64,000 nucleotides of DNA from NCBI RefSeq assembly GCF_000380245.2, contig NZ_HG428745.1, forward strand, positions 7,374 through 71,373. Direction: 5' to 3'. The notes under the pieces were generated by a model. It saw only the letters and a program-made list of their open reading frames with translations. It made no database searches and was not told the origin of the DNA. Positions 51,937 to 59,981 of this stretch are shown here, piece after piece (position 1 is the first letter of the stretch; each line of letters opens with the position of its first letter). The position numbers and the translations under genes were made by a program. Source of the stretch: Bacillus massiliigorillae (GTDB taxonomy: Bacteria; Bacillota; Bacilli; Bacillales; DSM-1321).

Positions 51937-52203
51937 TTATCCCATTGGGTTAGAACCAATACCATTGCCTAAAGATAAACCGCTAAAGTTTCCTAGGCTA
52001 CATACTTTATGTGCTTCTGATACAGACAATGTGGCATTACCAGACGCAGGAAGTGAACTAGTTGTAGCAATTCCACCAACAAGAGAAATAGTCAATAATG
52101 ATACATGACTAAACCTTAGTGATACAGTGTCACCAGCTTTTAAGAAGCATTGAATTGTTTTAAAAGGCTTAACATCTTCTCCTTTAGTTAATTTAATGCC
52201 TCA
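51937..52203 (-). pseudogene. C-terminal remnant of a second exosporium-type protein
   Basis: An open minus-strand stretch of about 87 codons without a start codon reads FKTIQCFLKAGDTVSLRFSH and SGNATLSVSEAHKVCSL, and ends SGLSLGNGIGSNPMG-stop. FLKAGDTVSLRF parallels FLNEGDIITLRF in the intact gene upstream. An in-frame stop lies just before it, and nothing N-terminal is left. The flanks (51715-51936, 52204-52287) hold nothing else recognised. Confidence 0.6.
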
Positions 52204-52287
52204 AAGACACATACACCTGTACAAAAACCTAATATAAAAAAGGTCTTATCCTACTCTAATTAATTGCAAATAGGTAGAAGAAAACAA

Positions 52288-52316
52288 AAAACCACGCCAT
52301 TATTAGCGTGGTTTTA
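52288..52316 (-). terminator. Terminator of pgi
   Basis: AAACCACGC / GCGTGGTTT stem, 10 bp after the stop codon. Confidence 0.85.
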
Positions 52317-52326
52317 CATATATAGT

Positions 52327-53676
52327 TTATTTTAAACGCTTTTCAAGTTCAGCTTTTTTCTCTTCAAATCCTGGTTTTCCAAGAAGTGCGAACATGTTTA
52401 CTTTATATGCTTCTACTCCAGGTTGATCAAAAGGATTTACACCTAATAGGTATCCACTGATTGCACAAGCCTTCTCGAAGAAATATACAAGATATCCAAA
52501 TGTGTAAGCATCCATAGCTGGAATTTCAACAATAAGGTTTGGAACGCCACCATCTGTATGAGCAAGCAATGTTCCTTCAAATGCTTTAGTGTTGACAAAA
52601 TCAACTGTTTTACCAGCAAGGTAGTTTAAGCCATCACTGTCATTGTCTTCTGCTTCAATTGTTAACTCGTGACGAGCTTCCTTCACTTTCACAACTGTTT
52701 CAAATAAGTCACGACGACCTTCTTGAACATATTGTCCTAATGAGTGAAGATCTGTTGAGAAGTTTGCAGAAGAAGGGTAGATACCTTTTTGGTCTTTTCC
52801 TTCACTTTCGCCAAACAGTTGCTTCCACCACTCATTGAAATATTGTAAGCCTGGCTCATAGTTAATCAGCATTTCAATTGTTTTACCTTTATTGTAAAGA
52901 ACATTACGAACAGCTGCATATTGATATGCGGCATTTTCTGCTAATTCTGGGTTGCTGTATTCTTGTTGTGCTGCTTGTGCACCATTCATCATTTCTTCAA
53001 TGTTTGCACCGCTTACAGCGATTGGTAATAAACCAACTGCTGTTAATACAGAATAGCGACCACCAATATCATCAGCAATTACGAATGTTTCGTATCCTTC
53101 TTCGTCTGCAACCGTTTTTAATGCGCCACGTGCTTTATCTGTTGTAGCAAAAATACGTTTGCGCGCTTCTTCTTTACCATATTTCTCTTCTAATATTTTG
53201 CGGAAAATACGGAAAGCGATTGCAGGCTCAGTCGTTGTACCTGATTTTGAAATAACATTGATAGAGAAGTCTTTATCTTGTAAAAGATCCATTAAATCCT
53301 TCATGTATGTGCTACTAATGTTATTTCCAACAAATACGATTTGAGGCGTTTTACGTTGTTCCTTCGAAATTGCATTGTAGAAACTATGTCGAAGCATTTC
53401 AATAGCTGCACGCGCTCCTAAGTATGATCCACCGATTCCAACAACAAGTAGAATATCTGAATCATTTTGAATTTTTGTTGCAGCTTTTTGAATGCGGTTA
53501 AATTCTTCTTTATCGTAAGAAGTTGGAAGATCAATCCATCCTAAGAAGTCATTACCCGCCCCTGTTCCTTCGTGGAGTTTATGATGCGCTACTTTCACTG
53601 CATCTTGTAAGTATGTAATTTCATGTTCTCCAAAAAATGACAGTGCTGTAGAGTAATCAAAACGTATGTGTGTCAT
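52327..53676 (-). CDS. pgi: Glucose-6-phosphate isomerase
   Basis: The ATG at 53676 follows GGAGGAACACTC; the product has 449 residues. VVGIGGSYLGARAAIEMLRH, SVISKSGTTTEPAIAFR-type serine loop (INVISKSGTTTEPA), GGRYSVLTAVGLLP and FGESEGKDQKGIYPSS are hallmark Pgi segments. It links glucose-6-phosphate and fructose-6-phosphate in glycolysis and gluconeogenesis in the cytoplasm. Its position between yugN and yuzA matches the B. subtilis yug region. Confidence 0.97.
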   Translation of the reverse strand: MTHIRFDYSTALSFFGEHEITYLQDAVKVAHHKLHEGTGAGNDFLGWIDLPTSYDKEEFNRIQKAATKIQNDSDILLVVGIGGSYLGARAAIEMLRHSFYNAISKEQRKTPQIVFVGNNISSTYMKDLMDLLQDKDFSINVISKSGTTTEPAIAFRIFRKILEEKYGKEEARKRIFATTDKARGALKTVADEEGYETFVIADDIGGRYSVLTAVGLLPIAVSGANIEEMMNGAQAAQQEYSNPELAENAAYQYAAVRNVLYNKGKTIEMLINYEPGLQYFNEWWKQLFGESEGKDQKGIYPSSANFSTDLHSLGQYVQEGRRDLFETVVKVKEARHELTIEAEDNDSDGLNYLAGKTVDFVNTKAFEGTLLAHTDGGVPNLIVEIPAMDAYTFGYLVYFFEKACAISGYLLGVNPFDQPGVEAYKVNMFALLGKPGFEEKKAELEKRLK

Positions 53677-53965
53677 GAGTGTTCCTCCATTTTTAATATT
53701 CATTTAACACTTTAGCGAAACGTGAGTATTTAATCAAGATTTCATTATAGTGAAAATGTTGCCAATACATATAACTCAAGCAATATATTTTCTTTTAGGA
53801 TAACCCATTTCTACCTTTTTACTTCAGAAAAAACTAGTAGATTATGCATAAATATGATTATTTACATCATGCTATTAATACTCCTGAAATTATACGTTTC
53901 TATGGAAAAAATTATGTGCACATATCTATTTGCAGCTAAGAACACTTTACAAAGGAGGAAGTATA

Positions 53966-54199
53966 ATGAGTGTTATTCAGCGTATAGCTCTTATTCTAAC
54001 TGTTATCGGTGCTATTAATTGGGGACTTATCGGATTCTTTCAATTCGATCTTGTTGCATCCATATTTGGTGGACAAGGGAGCTTTATATCTCGAATCATT
54101 TATGGATTAGTAGGAATTGCAGGTCTTATCAATCTTGGTCTATTATTTAAACCAAATAAAGTAACTATGCGCTCTCCAGAATCAAGAGCAGTGAGGTAA
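53966..54199 (+). CDS. yuzA: DUF378 family membrane protein YuzA
   Basis: The ATG at 53966 after AAAGGAGGAAG is preferred over 53930; the product has 77 residues. Two membrane segments and the signature LTVIGAINWGLIGFFQFDLVA define DUF378. Role unknown. A structured repeat begins 3 bp after the stop codon. Confidence 0.9.
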   Translation: MSVIQRIALILTVIGAINWGLIGFFQFDLVASIFGGQGSFISRIIYGLVGIAGLINLGLLFKPNKVTMRSPESRAVR

Positions 54200-54202
54200 C
54201 AA

Positions 54203-54370
54203 GAAAAACCGTCACCGGTCCTTTTGGATTTAGAATTTGCTTCTTGTTTTTACTTCTAATCCAAAAGGAGGCACACGGCAGGCATAAGACGAGCCATTCT
54301 TGAAAACCCTCTTTTGGTTTTCAAAATGGATTGGCTTATGACCGAGTGTGGCAGGAGTAAGGTTAGACAA
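54203..54370. repeat. Interspersed structured repeat (uninterrupted copy)
   Basis: It begins GAAAAACCGTCACCGGTCC and ends TAAGGTTAGACAAC. GGATTTAGAA pairs with TTCTAATCC in the left half, and GCATAAGACGAGCCATTCTT pairs with the later half around a GAAAACC/GGTTTTC hairpin. This is the reference copy for judging the interrupted copy at 14527. Confidence 0.75.
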
Positions 54371-54406
54371 CACGCAAAACTATATACATTCTTATCTTTT
54401 AAAATC

Positions 54407-54446
54407 AAAAGCATCCTTAGCTTGTAATCTAAGGATGCTTTTTTTA
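54407..54446. terminator. Bidirectional terminator
   Basis: AAAAGCATCCTTAG / CTAAGGATGCTTTT stem with T-run; it ends the glutamate dehydrogenase operon on the minus strand. Confidence 0.85.
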
Positions 54447-54474
54447 TTTCTTGGCTTATATTAAATCGATATAA

Positions 54475-55758
54475 TTATAACCAGCCACGGAACTTAACAG
54501 CTTCTGCCATTTTACGTGCCCCCGCCATGTAAGCCGCTAAACGCATATCAATGTTTCTTGTTTGAGAAATTTGATATACATTATTAAATGCTTGAACTAG
54601 AACTAGTTCTAATTTTTCGTTTACTTCTTCTTCTGTCCAATAGTAACCTTGGTTGTTTTGTACCCACTCAAAGTAAGAAACCGTTACACCACCTGAACTA
54701 GCTAACACGTCAGGAACTAATAAAACGCCTCTTTCAGTTAGGATTTTTGTAGCTTCTAATGTTGTTGGGCCATTAGCTGCTTCAACTACAATCGATGCTT
54801 TAATATTATGTGCATTGTCTATTGTAATTTGATTTGTAATAGCAGCAGGAACTAGAATATCACATTCTTTTTCTAATAGCTCTTGGTTCGTAATTGTATT
54901 ATCAAATAATGTAGTTACTGTACCAAAGCTATCACGACGATCTAATAAATAATCGATATCTAAACCTTCTGGATCATATAAAGCGCCATAAGCATCAGAA
55001 ATACCAACTACTTTAGCTCCTGCATCATGCATGAACTTCGCTAAGAAGCTTCCAGCATTACCAAATCCTTGAACGACAACGCTTGCACCCTCAACATTAA
55101 TGCCTTTCTTCTTAGCAGCTTCTCTAATACAAATCGTAACACCTTGAGCAGTTGCTTTCTCACGCCCTTGAGATCCACCTAATACTAATGGCTTACCAGT
55201 AATAAATCCTGGTGAATCGTATTCGCGTAGCATGCTGTACTCATCTAACATCCAAGCCATAATTTGTGAATTCGTATATACATCCGGAGCCGGAATATCT
55301 TTTGTAGGTCCAACAATTTGACTAATAGCACGAACGTAAGCACGGCTTAGTCTTTCTAATTCACCCATTGACATCGTACGTGGATCACAAATTATTCCAC
55401 CTTTACCTCCACCGTAAGGAAGGTCTACAATGCCACATTTTAAACTCATCCACATTGCAAGTGCCTTAACTTCATGCTCATTTACCTCTGGATGGAAACG
55501 TACTCCACCTTTAGTTGGTCCAACAGCATCATTATGTTGTGCACGATAACCTGTAAATATTTTCACACTGCCGTCATCCATCTTAACTGGCATACGAACA
55601 GTTAACATACGTAAAGGTTCTTTTAACAACTCATACATTTCATCTGAAAAGCCTAATTTATTAAGTGCTTCATGAATTACGACTTGAGTTGATGATAATA
55701 AATTTAATGATTCTTGTTCTTTATCAATCTTTTGATTATTTACCCCAGTTGCTCCCAT
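54475..55758 (-). CDS. rocG: NAD-dependent glutamate dehydrogenase
   Basis: The 427-residue Glu/Leu/Phe/Val dehydrogenase has KGGVRFHPEVNEHEVKALA, the catalytic-lysine region LPYGGGKGGIICDP, and the NAD-binding loop VVVQGFGNAGSFLAKFM. It deaminates glutamate to 2-oxoglutarate in arginine/ornithine breakdown. It lies 20 bp after rocD and probably shares its transcript. B. subtilis RocG and GudB are very alike, so the RocG name rests on the rocD linkage. Confidence 0.93.
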   Translation of the reverse strand: MGATGVNNQKIDKEQESLNLLSSTQVVIHEALNKLGFSDEMYELLKEPLRMLTVRMPVKMDDGSVKIFTGYRAQHNDAVGPTKGGVRFHPEVNEHEVKALAMWMSLKCGIVDLPYGGGKGGIICDPRTMSMGELERLSRAYVRAISQIVGPTKDIPAPDVYTNSQIMAWMLDEYSMLREYDSPGFITGKPLVLGGSQGREKATAQGVTICIREAAKKKGINVEGASVVVQGFGNAGSFLAKFMHDAGAKVVGISDAYGALYDPEGLDIDYLLDRRDSFGTVTTLFDNTITNQELLEKECDILVPAAITNQITIDNAHNIKASIVVEAANGPTTLEATKILTERGVLLVPDVLASSGGVTVSYFEWVQNNQGYYWTEEEVNEKLELVLVQAFNNVYQISQTRNIDMRLAAYMAGARKMAEAVKFRGWL

Positions 55759-55778
55759 TGTTCCAATCTACTCCTTTG

Positions 55779-56978
55779 TCACTCTAATACTTTTTTTATT
55801 TTATCAATTGCCCAATCCAATTCTTCTGGTGTAATTACTAAAGGTGGGGCAAATCGAATCACTGTGTCATGTGTTTCTTTGCATAATAATCCTTCATCTT
55901 TCAATGCCTCGCAATATTTTCGAGCAGGTTCATTTAGTTCAACACCAATAAACAAGCCTCGGCCGCGAATTTCTTTGATGACAGGACTATGTATTTTATT
56001 CAACTCGTCTAAGAAGTATTCCCCTCTTTTCATTGAGTTTCTTGCTAAATCTTCTTCTATTAAAACGTCTATTGCAGCAGTTGATACTGCACAAGCTAAA
56101 GGATTCCCACCAAAAGTTGAACCATGAGATCCAGGATTAAACACTCCTAATATATTCTTATCAGCTACTACACATGATAATGGCATTACTCCTCCACCAA
56201 GTGCTTTCCCCAATATATACATATCTGGTTGAACGTCTTCCCAATCACAGGCAAACATTTTTCCAGTACGTGCCAATCCAACTTGAATTTCATCTGCAAT
56301 AAATAGAACATTATTCATTTTACAGAAATCATATGCCTCTTTGATAAATCCTTCTTTCGGTATAATAATTCCTGCCTCACCTTGAATTGGCTCTATCAAA
56401 AATGCTGCTGTATTAGGAGTAATCGCTTCGCGTAAAGCTTGTATATCTCCATACGGAATTAATTTAATTCCTGGCAACATGGGACCAAATCCCTGTTGAT
56501 ATTCTTCCTCTGAAGATAATGAAATCGCCGCCATTGTACGTCCATGAAAGTTTCCAGTACAAGCAATAATCTCTGCTCGATTATGTTCTACACCTTTCAC
56601 TTGATACGCCCAACGCCTTGCAGTCTTAATAGCTGTTTCCACAGCTTCAGCACCGGTATTCATCGGAAGAGCCATTTCTTTTTTCGTTAAAGAGCAAATT
56701 TTCTCACACCATGGACCTAACTGATCATTATGAAATGCACGCGAAGTTATTGTCACACGGTTCGCTTGGTTCTGAAGTGCTTGAATAATTTTTGGATGAC
56801 AATGTCCTTGGTTCACAGCAGAATACGCACTGAGCATATCCATATATTGGTTCCCCTCTGGATCTTTCATCCATACCCCTTTTGCCTCGGATATCACAAT
56901 AGGTAGTGGATAATAGTTATTCGCACCATATTGCTCTGCTTGCTGAATTAGCGTTTCTGAACTCGTTTGCAAAGCCAT
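55779..56978 (-). CDS. rocD: Ornithine aminotransferase
   Basis: This 399-residue class III aminotransferase has GANNYYPLPIVISEAKGVWM at the start, DMLSAYSAVNQGHCHPKI, FIADEIQVGLARTGKMFACDWE and the PLP lysine in LGKALGGGVMPLS, all characteristic of RocD. It turns ornithine and 2-oxoglutarate into glutamate semialdehyde and glutamate, which RocG then uses. AAAGGGGGAATC precedes the ATG. The leader carries a hairpin (56997-57028) and a six-codon frame. Confidence 0.95.
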   Translation of the reverse strand: MALQTSSETLIQQAEQYGANNYYPLPIVISEAKGVWMKDPEGNQYMDMLSAYSAVNQGHCHPKIIQALQNQANRVTITSRAFHNDQLGPWCEKICSLTKKEMALPMNTGAEAVETAIKTARRWAYQVKGVEHNRAEIIACTGNFHGRTMAAISLSSEEEYQQGFGPMLPGIKLIPYGDIQALREAITPNTAAFLIEPIQGEAGIIIPKEGFIKEAYDFCKMNNVLFIADEIQVGLARTGKMFACDWEDVQPDMYILGKALGGGVMPLSCVVADKNILGVFNPGSHGSTFGGNPLACAVSTAAIDVLIEEDLARNSMKRGEYFLDELNKIHSPVIKEIRGRGLFIGVELNEPARKYCEALKDEGLLCKETHDTVIRFAPPLVITPEELDWAIDKIKKVLE

Positions 56979-56996
56979 TTGATTCCCCCTTTCAAC

Positions 56997-57028
56997 AATT
57001 TCAGAAAAAAACTTTTTTTCTGAAATTT
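56997..57028 (-). promoter_or_regulatory. Hairpin in the rocD leader
   Basis: The perfect inverted repeat AATTTCAGAAAAAAA / TTTTTTTCTGAAATT around a single base lies a few nucleotides before the rocD ribosome site. Confidence 0.5.
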
Positions 57029-57045
57029 AACAAAAGAAAGCTAGC

Positions 57046-57066
57046 TTAATCCATATACTTCTTCAT
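57046..57066 (-). CDS. Possible six-residue leader peptide of rocD
   Basis: Minus-strand ATG at 57066 encodes MKKYMD-stop. A strong GAGGAG lies 5 nt upstream and a TATAAT box at 57089-57094 lies just before that. A real ribosome site for so short a frame, followed by a hairpin, suggests a leader peptide; no Arg or Pro codon run supports a known attenuation code. Confidence 0.4.
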   Translation of the reverse strand: MKKYMD

Positions 57067-57250
57067 GGTGACTCCTCACTACTCAACTATTATAACTCAT
57101 CTTCAAAATAATGCTATGAATTTTTTAAATTAAAATAATATTTTAATTTTACAAAAAAAGCGTTTTCATTTTAATGAGTTATCATTCCCTAACTGAGAAT
57201 TCATACCATAAAGATAACACATGTTACAAAAAAAGAAAGAGATATGCACA

Positions 57251-57283
57251 AAAAAAACACCATTTCCTTTTAGGAAATGGTGA
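57251..57283 (-). terminator. Terminator of yugI
   Basis: CACCATTTCC / GGAAATGGTG stem with a 4-nt loop and a T-run on the minus strand. Confidence 0.85.
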
Positions 57284-57304
57284 AAAAGATTTAGTTCTCA
57301 AAAA

Positions 57305-57706
57305 TTATTTTTTGATTAAATCTTGGCGATCAGAAGCTTTAATCCACTCTTGTAACTTATCTTTAAGAGTATTGAATCCTTCTTCAGGAGCAGCAGTTGA
57401 AACTACAGCAGCGTGACGTTTCTTTGGAGCTTGTTGTTTTGGACGCTCTGTAGCAGCTGGAGCTTCTTCAGTAGCACGGATTGAAAGGCTGATTTTATTA
57501 GATTTTTCATCAACTGAAAGAACTTTCACGTTTACTTCATCACCAATTTTAAGGTGATCATTTACATCTTTAACATAACCATGAGTTACTTCAGAAATAT
57601 GAACTAAACCTTGTGTATTTTCATCAAGCGCAACAAATGCACCATATGGTTGAATTCCTTTTACCGTACCAGTTAAAACTGAACCTACTTCGTATTTTGT
57701 AGACAT
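57305..57706 (-). CDS. yugI: General stress protein 13 (S1 RNA-binding domain)
   Basis: The 133-residue protein is one S1 domain (about 6-78: VGSVLTGTVKGIQPYGAFVAL, HISEVTHGYVKDVNDHLKIGD, VKVLSVDEKSNKISLSIRA) followed by an Ala/Pro/Lys linker and a short C-terminal helix. It matches GSP13/YugI, which associates with ribosomes in Bacillus. Strong GGAGTG-type ribosome site. Single gene. Confidence 0.93.
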   Translation of the reverse strand: MSTKYEVGSVLTGTVKGIQPYGAFVALDENTQGLVHISEVTHGYVKDVNDHLKIGDEVNVKVLSVDEKSNKISLSIRATEEAPAATERPKQQAPKKRHAAVVSTAAPEEGFNTLKDKLQEWIKASDRQDLIKK

Positions 57707-57942
57707 AATAACACTCCTATATAATTAAAAATTTAAGTCATTTTTTCACAATTACATATTATATCACATTAAACCATCTTTATCAAAGAAGCTAATTTCT
57801 TAGAATACTCTTTCTATATAAATATCTCCTATTTCGACAAATTATACTCTTCAACACGAAATGTTCACCTTTTTTATCTTAATATTCTAACAACTTACTG
57901 ATATAATAAATTTGATATAGCATGTTAAGGAGGAGACAAATT

Positions 57943-58149
57943 ATGTCACAAATCGGAAAAAATATTAAAGTGTGCCGTGAAAATCGCAACATGAGTGTAG
58001 AAGATTTAGCTTTAAAAGTTCGATGTGGTACCAAAACATTAGAAAGTTACGAGAATGGAACAAACATCCCAAATAACGAAACGATCTTAAAATTATCTAC
58101 AGCATTAGATGTAGCAGCATCAGAATTACTTGAAGGGCGTTTACAATAA
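57943..58149 (+). CDS. Small XRE-family DNA-binding protein
   Basis: The ATG at 57943 follows AAGGAGGAGAC; the product has 68 residues and is essentially one helix-turn-helix (IGKNIKVCRENRNMSVEDLA.., ..CGTKTLESYENGTNIPNNETIL). No sensory domain is attached. Targets are unknown. A short structured repeat follows 13 bp after the stop. Confidence 0.88.
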   Translation: MSQIGKNIKVCRENRNMSVEDLALKVRCGTKTLESYENGTNIPNNETILKLSTALDVAASELLEGRLQ

Positions 58150-58162
58150 TACGTAACTATTT

Positions 58163-58254
58163 AAGAAAAACTAAAAACCGGTCCTTTTTGAGATATATGT
58201 TTACTCCTTTGCTTTACTCTCTAATCAAGAAGGAAACGGTGTAAGATTAGACAC
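58163..58254. repeat. Short member of the structured repeat family
   Basis: ACCGGTCCTTTTTGAGA.. and ..GGTGTAAGATTAGACACC match the outer ends of the repeat at 54203, but the central hairpin block is missing. CACCGGTC-like and TAGACAC ends are retained. Confidence 0.55.
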
Positions 58255-58291
58255 CATCAAATCTTATTTATACCCTAATCATTTAAAACAT

Positions 58292-58325
58292 CAATTGGTA
58301 GGAGGTTTTTAGCCTCCCACCAATT
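58292..58325. terminator. Terminator-like dyad
   Basis: AATTGGTAGGAGG and CCTCCCACCAATT arms with a T-rich loop, between the XRE and niaP genes. Confidence 0.55.
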
Positions 58326-58413
58326 ATTATTTTCCCCTATAAAATTCTTATGACATATAATTCTAATTTAAGTGAAGAAATTCTCCTCCATACAAGCTCT
58401 ATACTACTTAACT

Positions 58414-59610
58414 TTAAGTTAGTTCTGTTTGTTTTGTCTCTTTCCCAAGTACTAAAACCGCAATCGCACCAATTAAAATGGCAATACAAAAAATTGAGAA
58501 GATCAGTGAAATGGACACACCCTTTGTCATAAGCGAACCTACAAGCAGCGGTCCAAATATACCACCAAATCTCCCTGCACTTGCAGCCATCCCAGCACCT
58601 GCTCCACGCATAACAGTCGGATATTGTTCCGGTGTATAGGCATATAATGCTCCCCATGCTCCTAAGTTAAAGAATGAAAGCATGGCACCTGAAATAATTA
58701 ATAAAGTTAATGATTCAGCACTTCCAAAGAAATATGCACTAAATGCTGTTCCTAGTAAGTAAACAACTAAAACAAATTTTCTACCAACTTTTTCAATAAG
58801 CCATGCCACTGTAAAATATCCTGGTAATTGAGCTAATGTCATAATTAGCACATATTGAAAACTGTGTATTAAGTCGAATCCTTTTGCAGTCATTACACTC
58901 GGTAGCCATAAAAACATTCCATAGTAAGAAAACACTACACAAAACCATAAAATCCAGAGCATAATAGTTTGTTTACGATACGGAGCTGCCCAAACTTCTA
59001 CAATTTGTTGTAAAAAGTTTTTCTTCACCTCTTTTTTCGAGAATTGAGGTGAATCTGGTAATTTCAAACGTAAGTATAAAGCATAGAAAGCAGGTATAGC
59101 ACAAAGTAATAAAGCGGCTCTCCAGCCATACTCAGGAATGACAAAATAGGAAATAAGTGCAGCCACAATCCAGCCGCCAGCCCAAAAGCTTTCTAGTAAA
59201 ACAACAACTCTACCTCTTTCCTTAGCAGAAACAGATTCAGAAACAAGTGTGGAAGCAACAGGCAATTCACCACCAAGTCCCATCCCAATTAAGAAACGTA
59301 GAACTAAAAAAATTGTTAACGAAGTAGTAAATGCAGATAATCCACTTCCGATAGAAAATAATAATAGCGTTATAATAAATACATTTTTACGGCCAACACG
59401 ATCTGACATAAGCCCAAATATAAAGGCTCCTACCATCATCCCAATTGAATTAACACTTCCAATTAAACCCACTTGACCAGAAGTTAAATTCCACTCCGCT
59501 GCTAATGCAGCTAAAACAAACGAAAGTATTCCCACATCCATTGCATCAAACATCCAACCTAATCCTGCAACACTAAGTAACTTTCGCTTAGAAACTGTCG
59601 TCGCTTTCAT
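58414..59610 (-). CDS. niaP: Niacin/nicotinamide transporter NiaP (MFS)
   Basis: The ATG at 59610 follows AAAGGAGTCTCGTAC; the product has 398 residues and twelve membrane segments. KRKLLSVAGLGWMFDAMDVG, GAFIFGLMSDRVGRKNVFII and RFLIGMGLGGELPVASTLVSE closely follow B. subtilis NiaP (YceI). It should take up nicotinic acid for NAD synthesis. In other Bacilli it is under NiaR control; here a 130-nt structured element lies upstream. Confidence 0.85.
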   Translation of the reverse strand: MKATTVSKRKLLSVAGLGWMFDAMDVGILSFVLAALAAEWNLTSGQVGLIGSVNSIGMMVGAFIFGLMSDRVGRKNVFIITLLLFSIGSGLSAFTTSLTIFLVLRFLIGMGLGGELPVASTLVSESVSAKERGRVVVLLESFWAGGWIVAALISYFVIPEYGWRAALLLCAIPAFYALYLRLKLPDSPQFSKKEVKKNFLQQIVEVWAAPYRKQTIMLWILWFCVVFSYYGMFLWLPSVMTAKGFDLIHSFQYVLIMTLAQLPGYFTVAWLIEKVGRKFVLVVYLLGTAFSAYFFGSAESLTLLIISGAMLSFFNLGAWGALYAYTPEQYPTVMRGAGAGMAASAGRFGGIFGPLLVGSLMTKGVSISLIFSIFCIAILIGAIAVLVLGKETKQTELT

Positions 59611-59658
59611 GTACGAGACTCCTTTGCGATGTAATTTCATGACAATTGTATAAAATAT

Positions 59659-59792
59659 AAAAAAGGGGAAATACTTATTTCAGAAGGCTTTCTACTAATC
59701 CATTAAGATTAGTTACGAAAACAATCAGCCATTTTGAAATGCTCCCCCAAACATTTCATTCGAGCTTTGTTTTCAAGTATTCCCCCCTTTTT
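59659..59792. ncRNA. Highly structured element upstream of niaP (leader RNA or bcr-type repeat)
   Basis: A long outer stem (AAAAAAGGGGAAATACTT with AAGTATTCCCCCCTTTTT) encloses several further hairpins: GAAAACAA/TTGTTTTC, GAAATG/CATTTC, ACTAATC/GATTAGT and AAGGCTTTCT against AGAAAGCC overlap. On the minus strand the outer 3' arm ends CCCCTTTTTT, like a terminator, about 50 nt before the niaP start. It could be a riboswitch-like leader, a small RNA, or a bcr1-like repeat; I match it to no known riboswitch. Confidence 0.5.
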
Positions 59793-59795
59793 GAA

Positions 59796-59828
59796 TGGAC
59801 AAAACAGTTTCTGTTTTGTCCATTTTTT
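59796..59828 (+). terminator. Terminator-like hairpin next to the structured element
   Basis: TGGACAAAACAG / CTGTTTTGTCCA with a 3-nt loop is followed on the plus strand by TTTTTTGTTTTT. It would end a plus-strand transcript of the structured element. Confidence 0.6.
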
Positions 59829-59936
59829 GTTTTTACATACAATCATCTGATTTAAAACTCTTCTAATTTCTCTTTACACAATATTTTTTGTTAAGACAAC
59901 AGTCTTGACACCCTAGAGCAAACTAATCCCTATAAT

Positions 59937-59975
59937 AACAAACTCTTCTATTCAAAGCGAATAGAAGAGTTTGTT
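59937..59975. terminator. Terminator of the alaR-alaT operon
   Basis: AACAAACTCTTCTATTC / GAATAGAAGAGTTTGTT is a 17-bp perfect stem with a 5-nt loop. Confidence 0.8.
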
Positions 59976-59981
59976 ATACAA

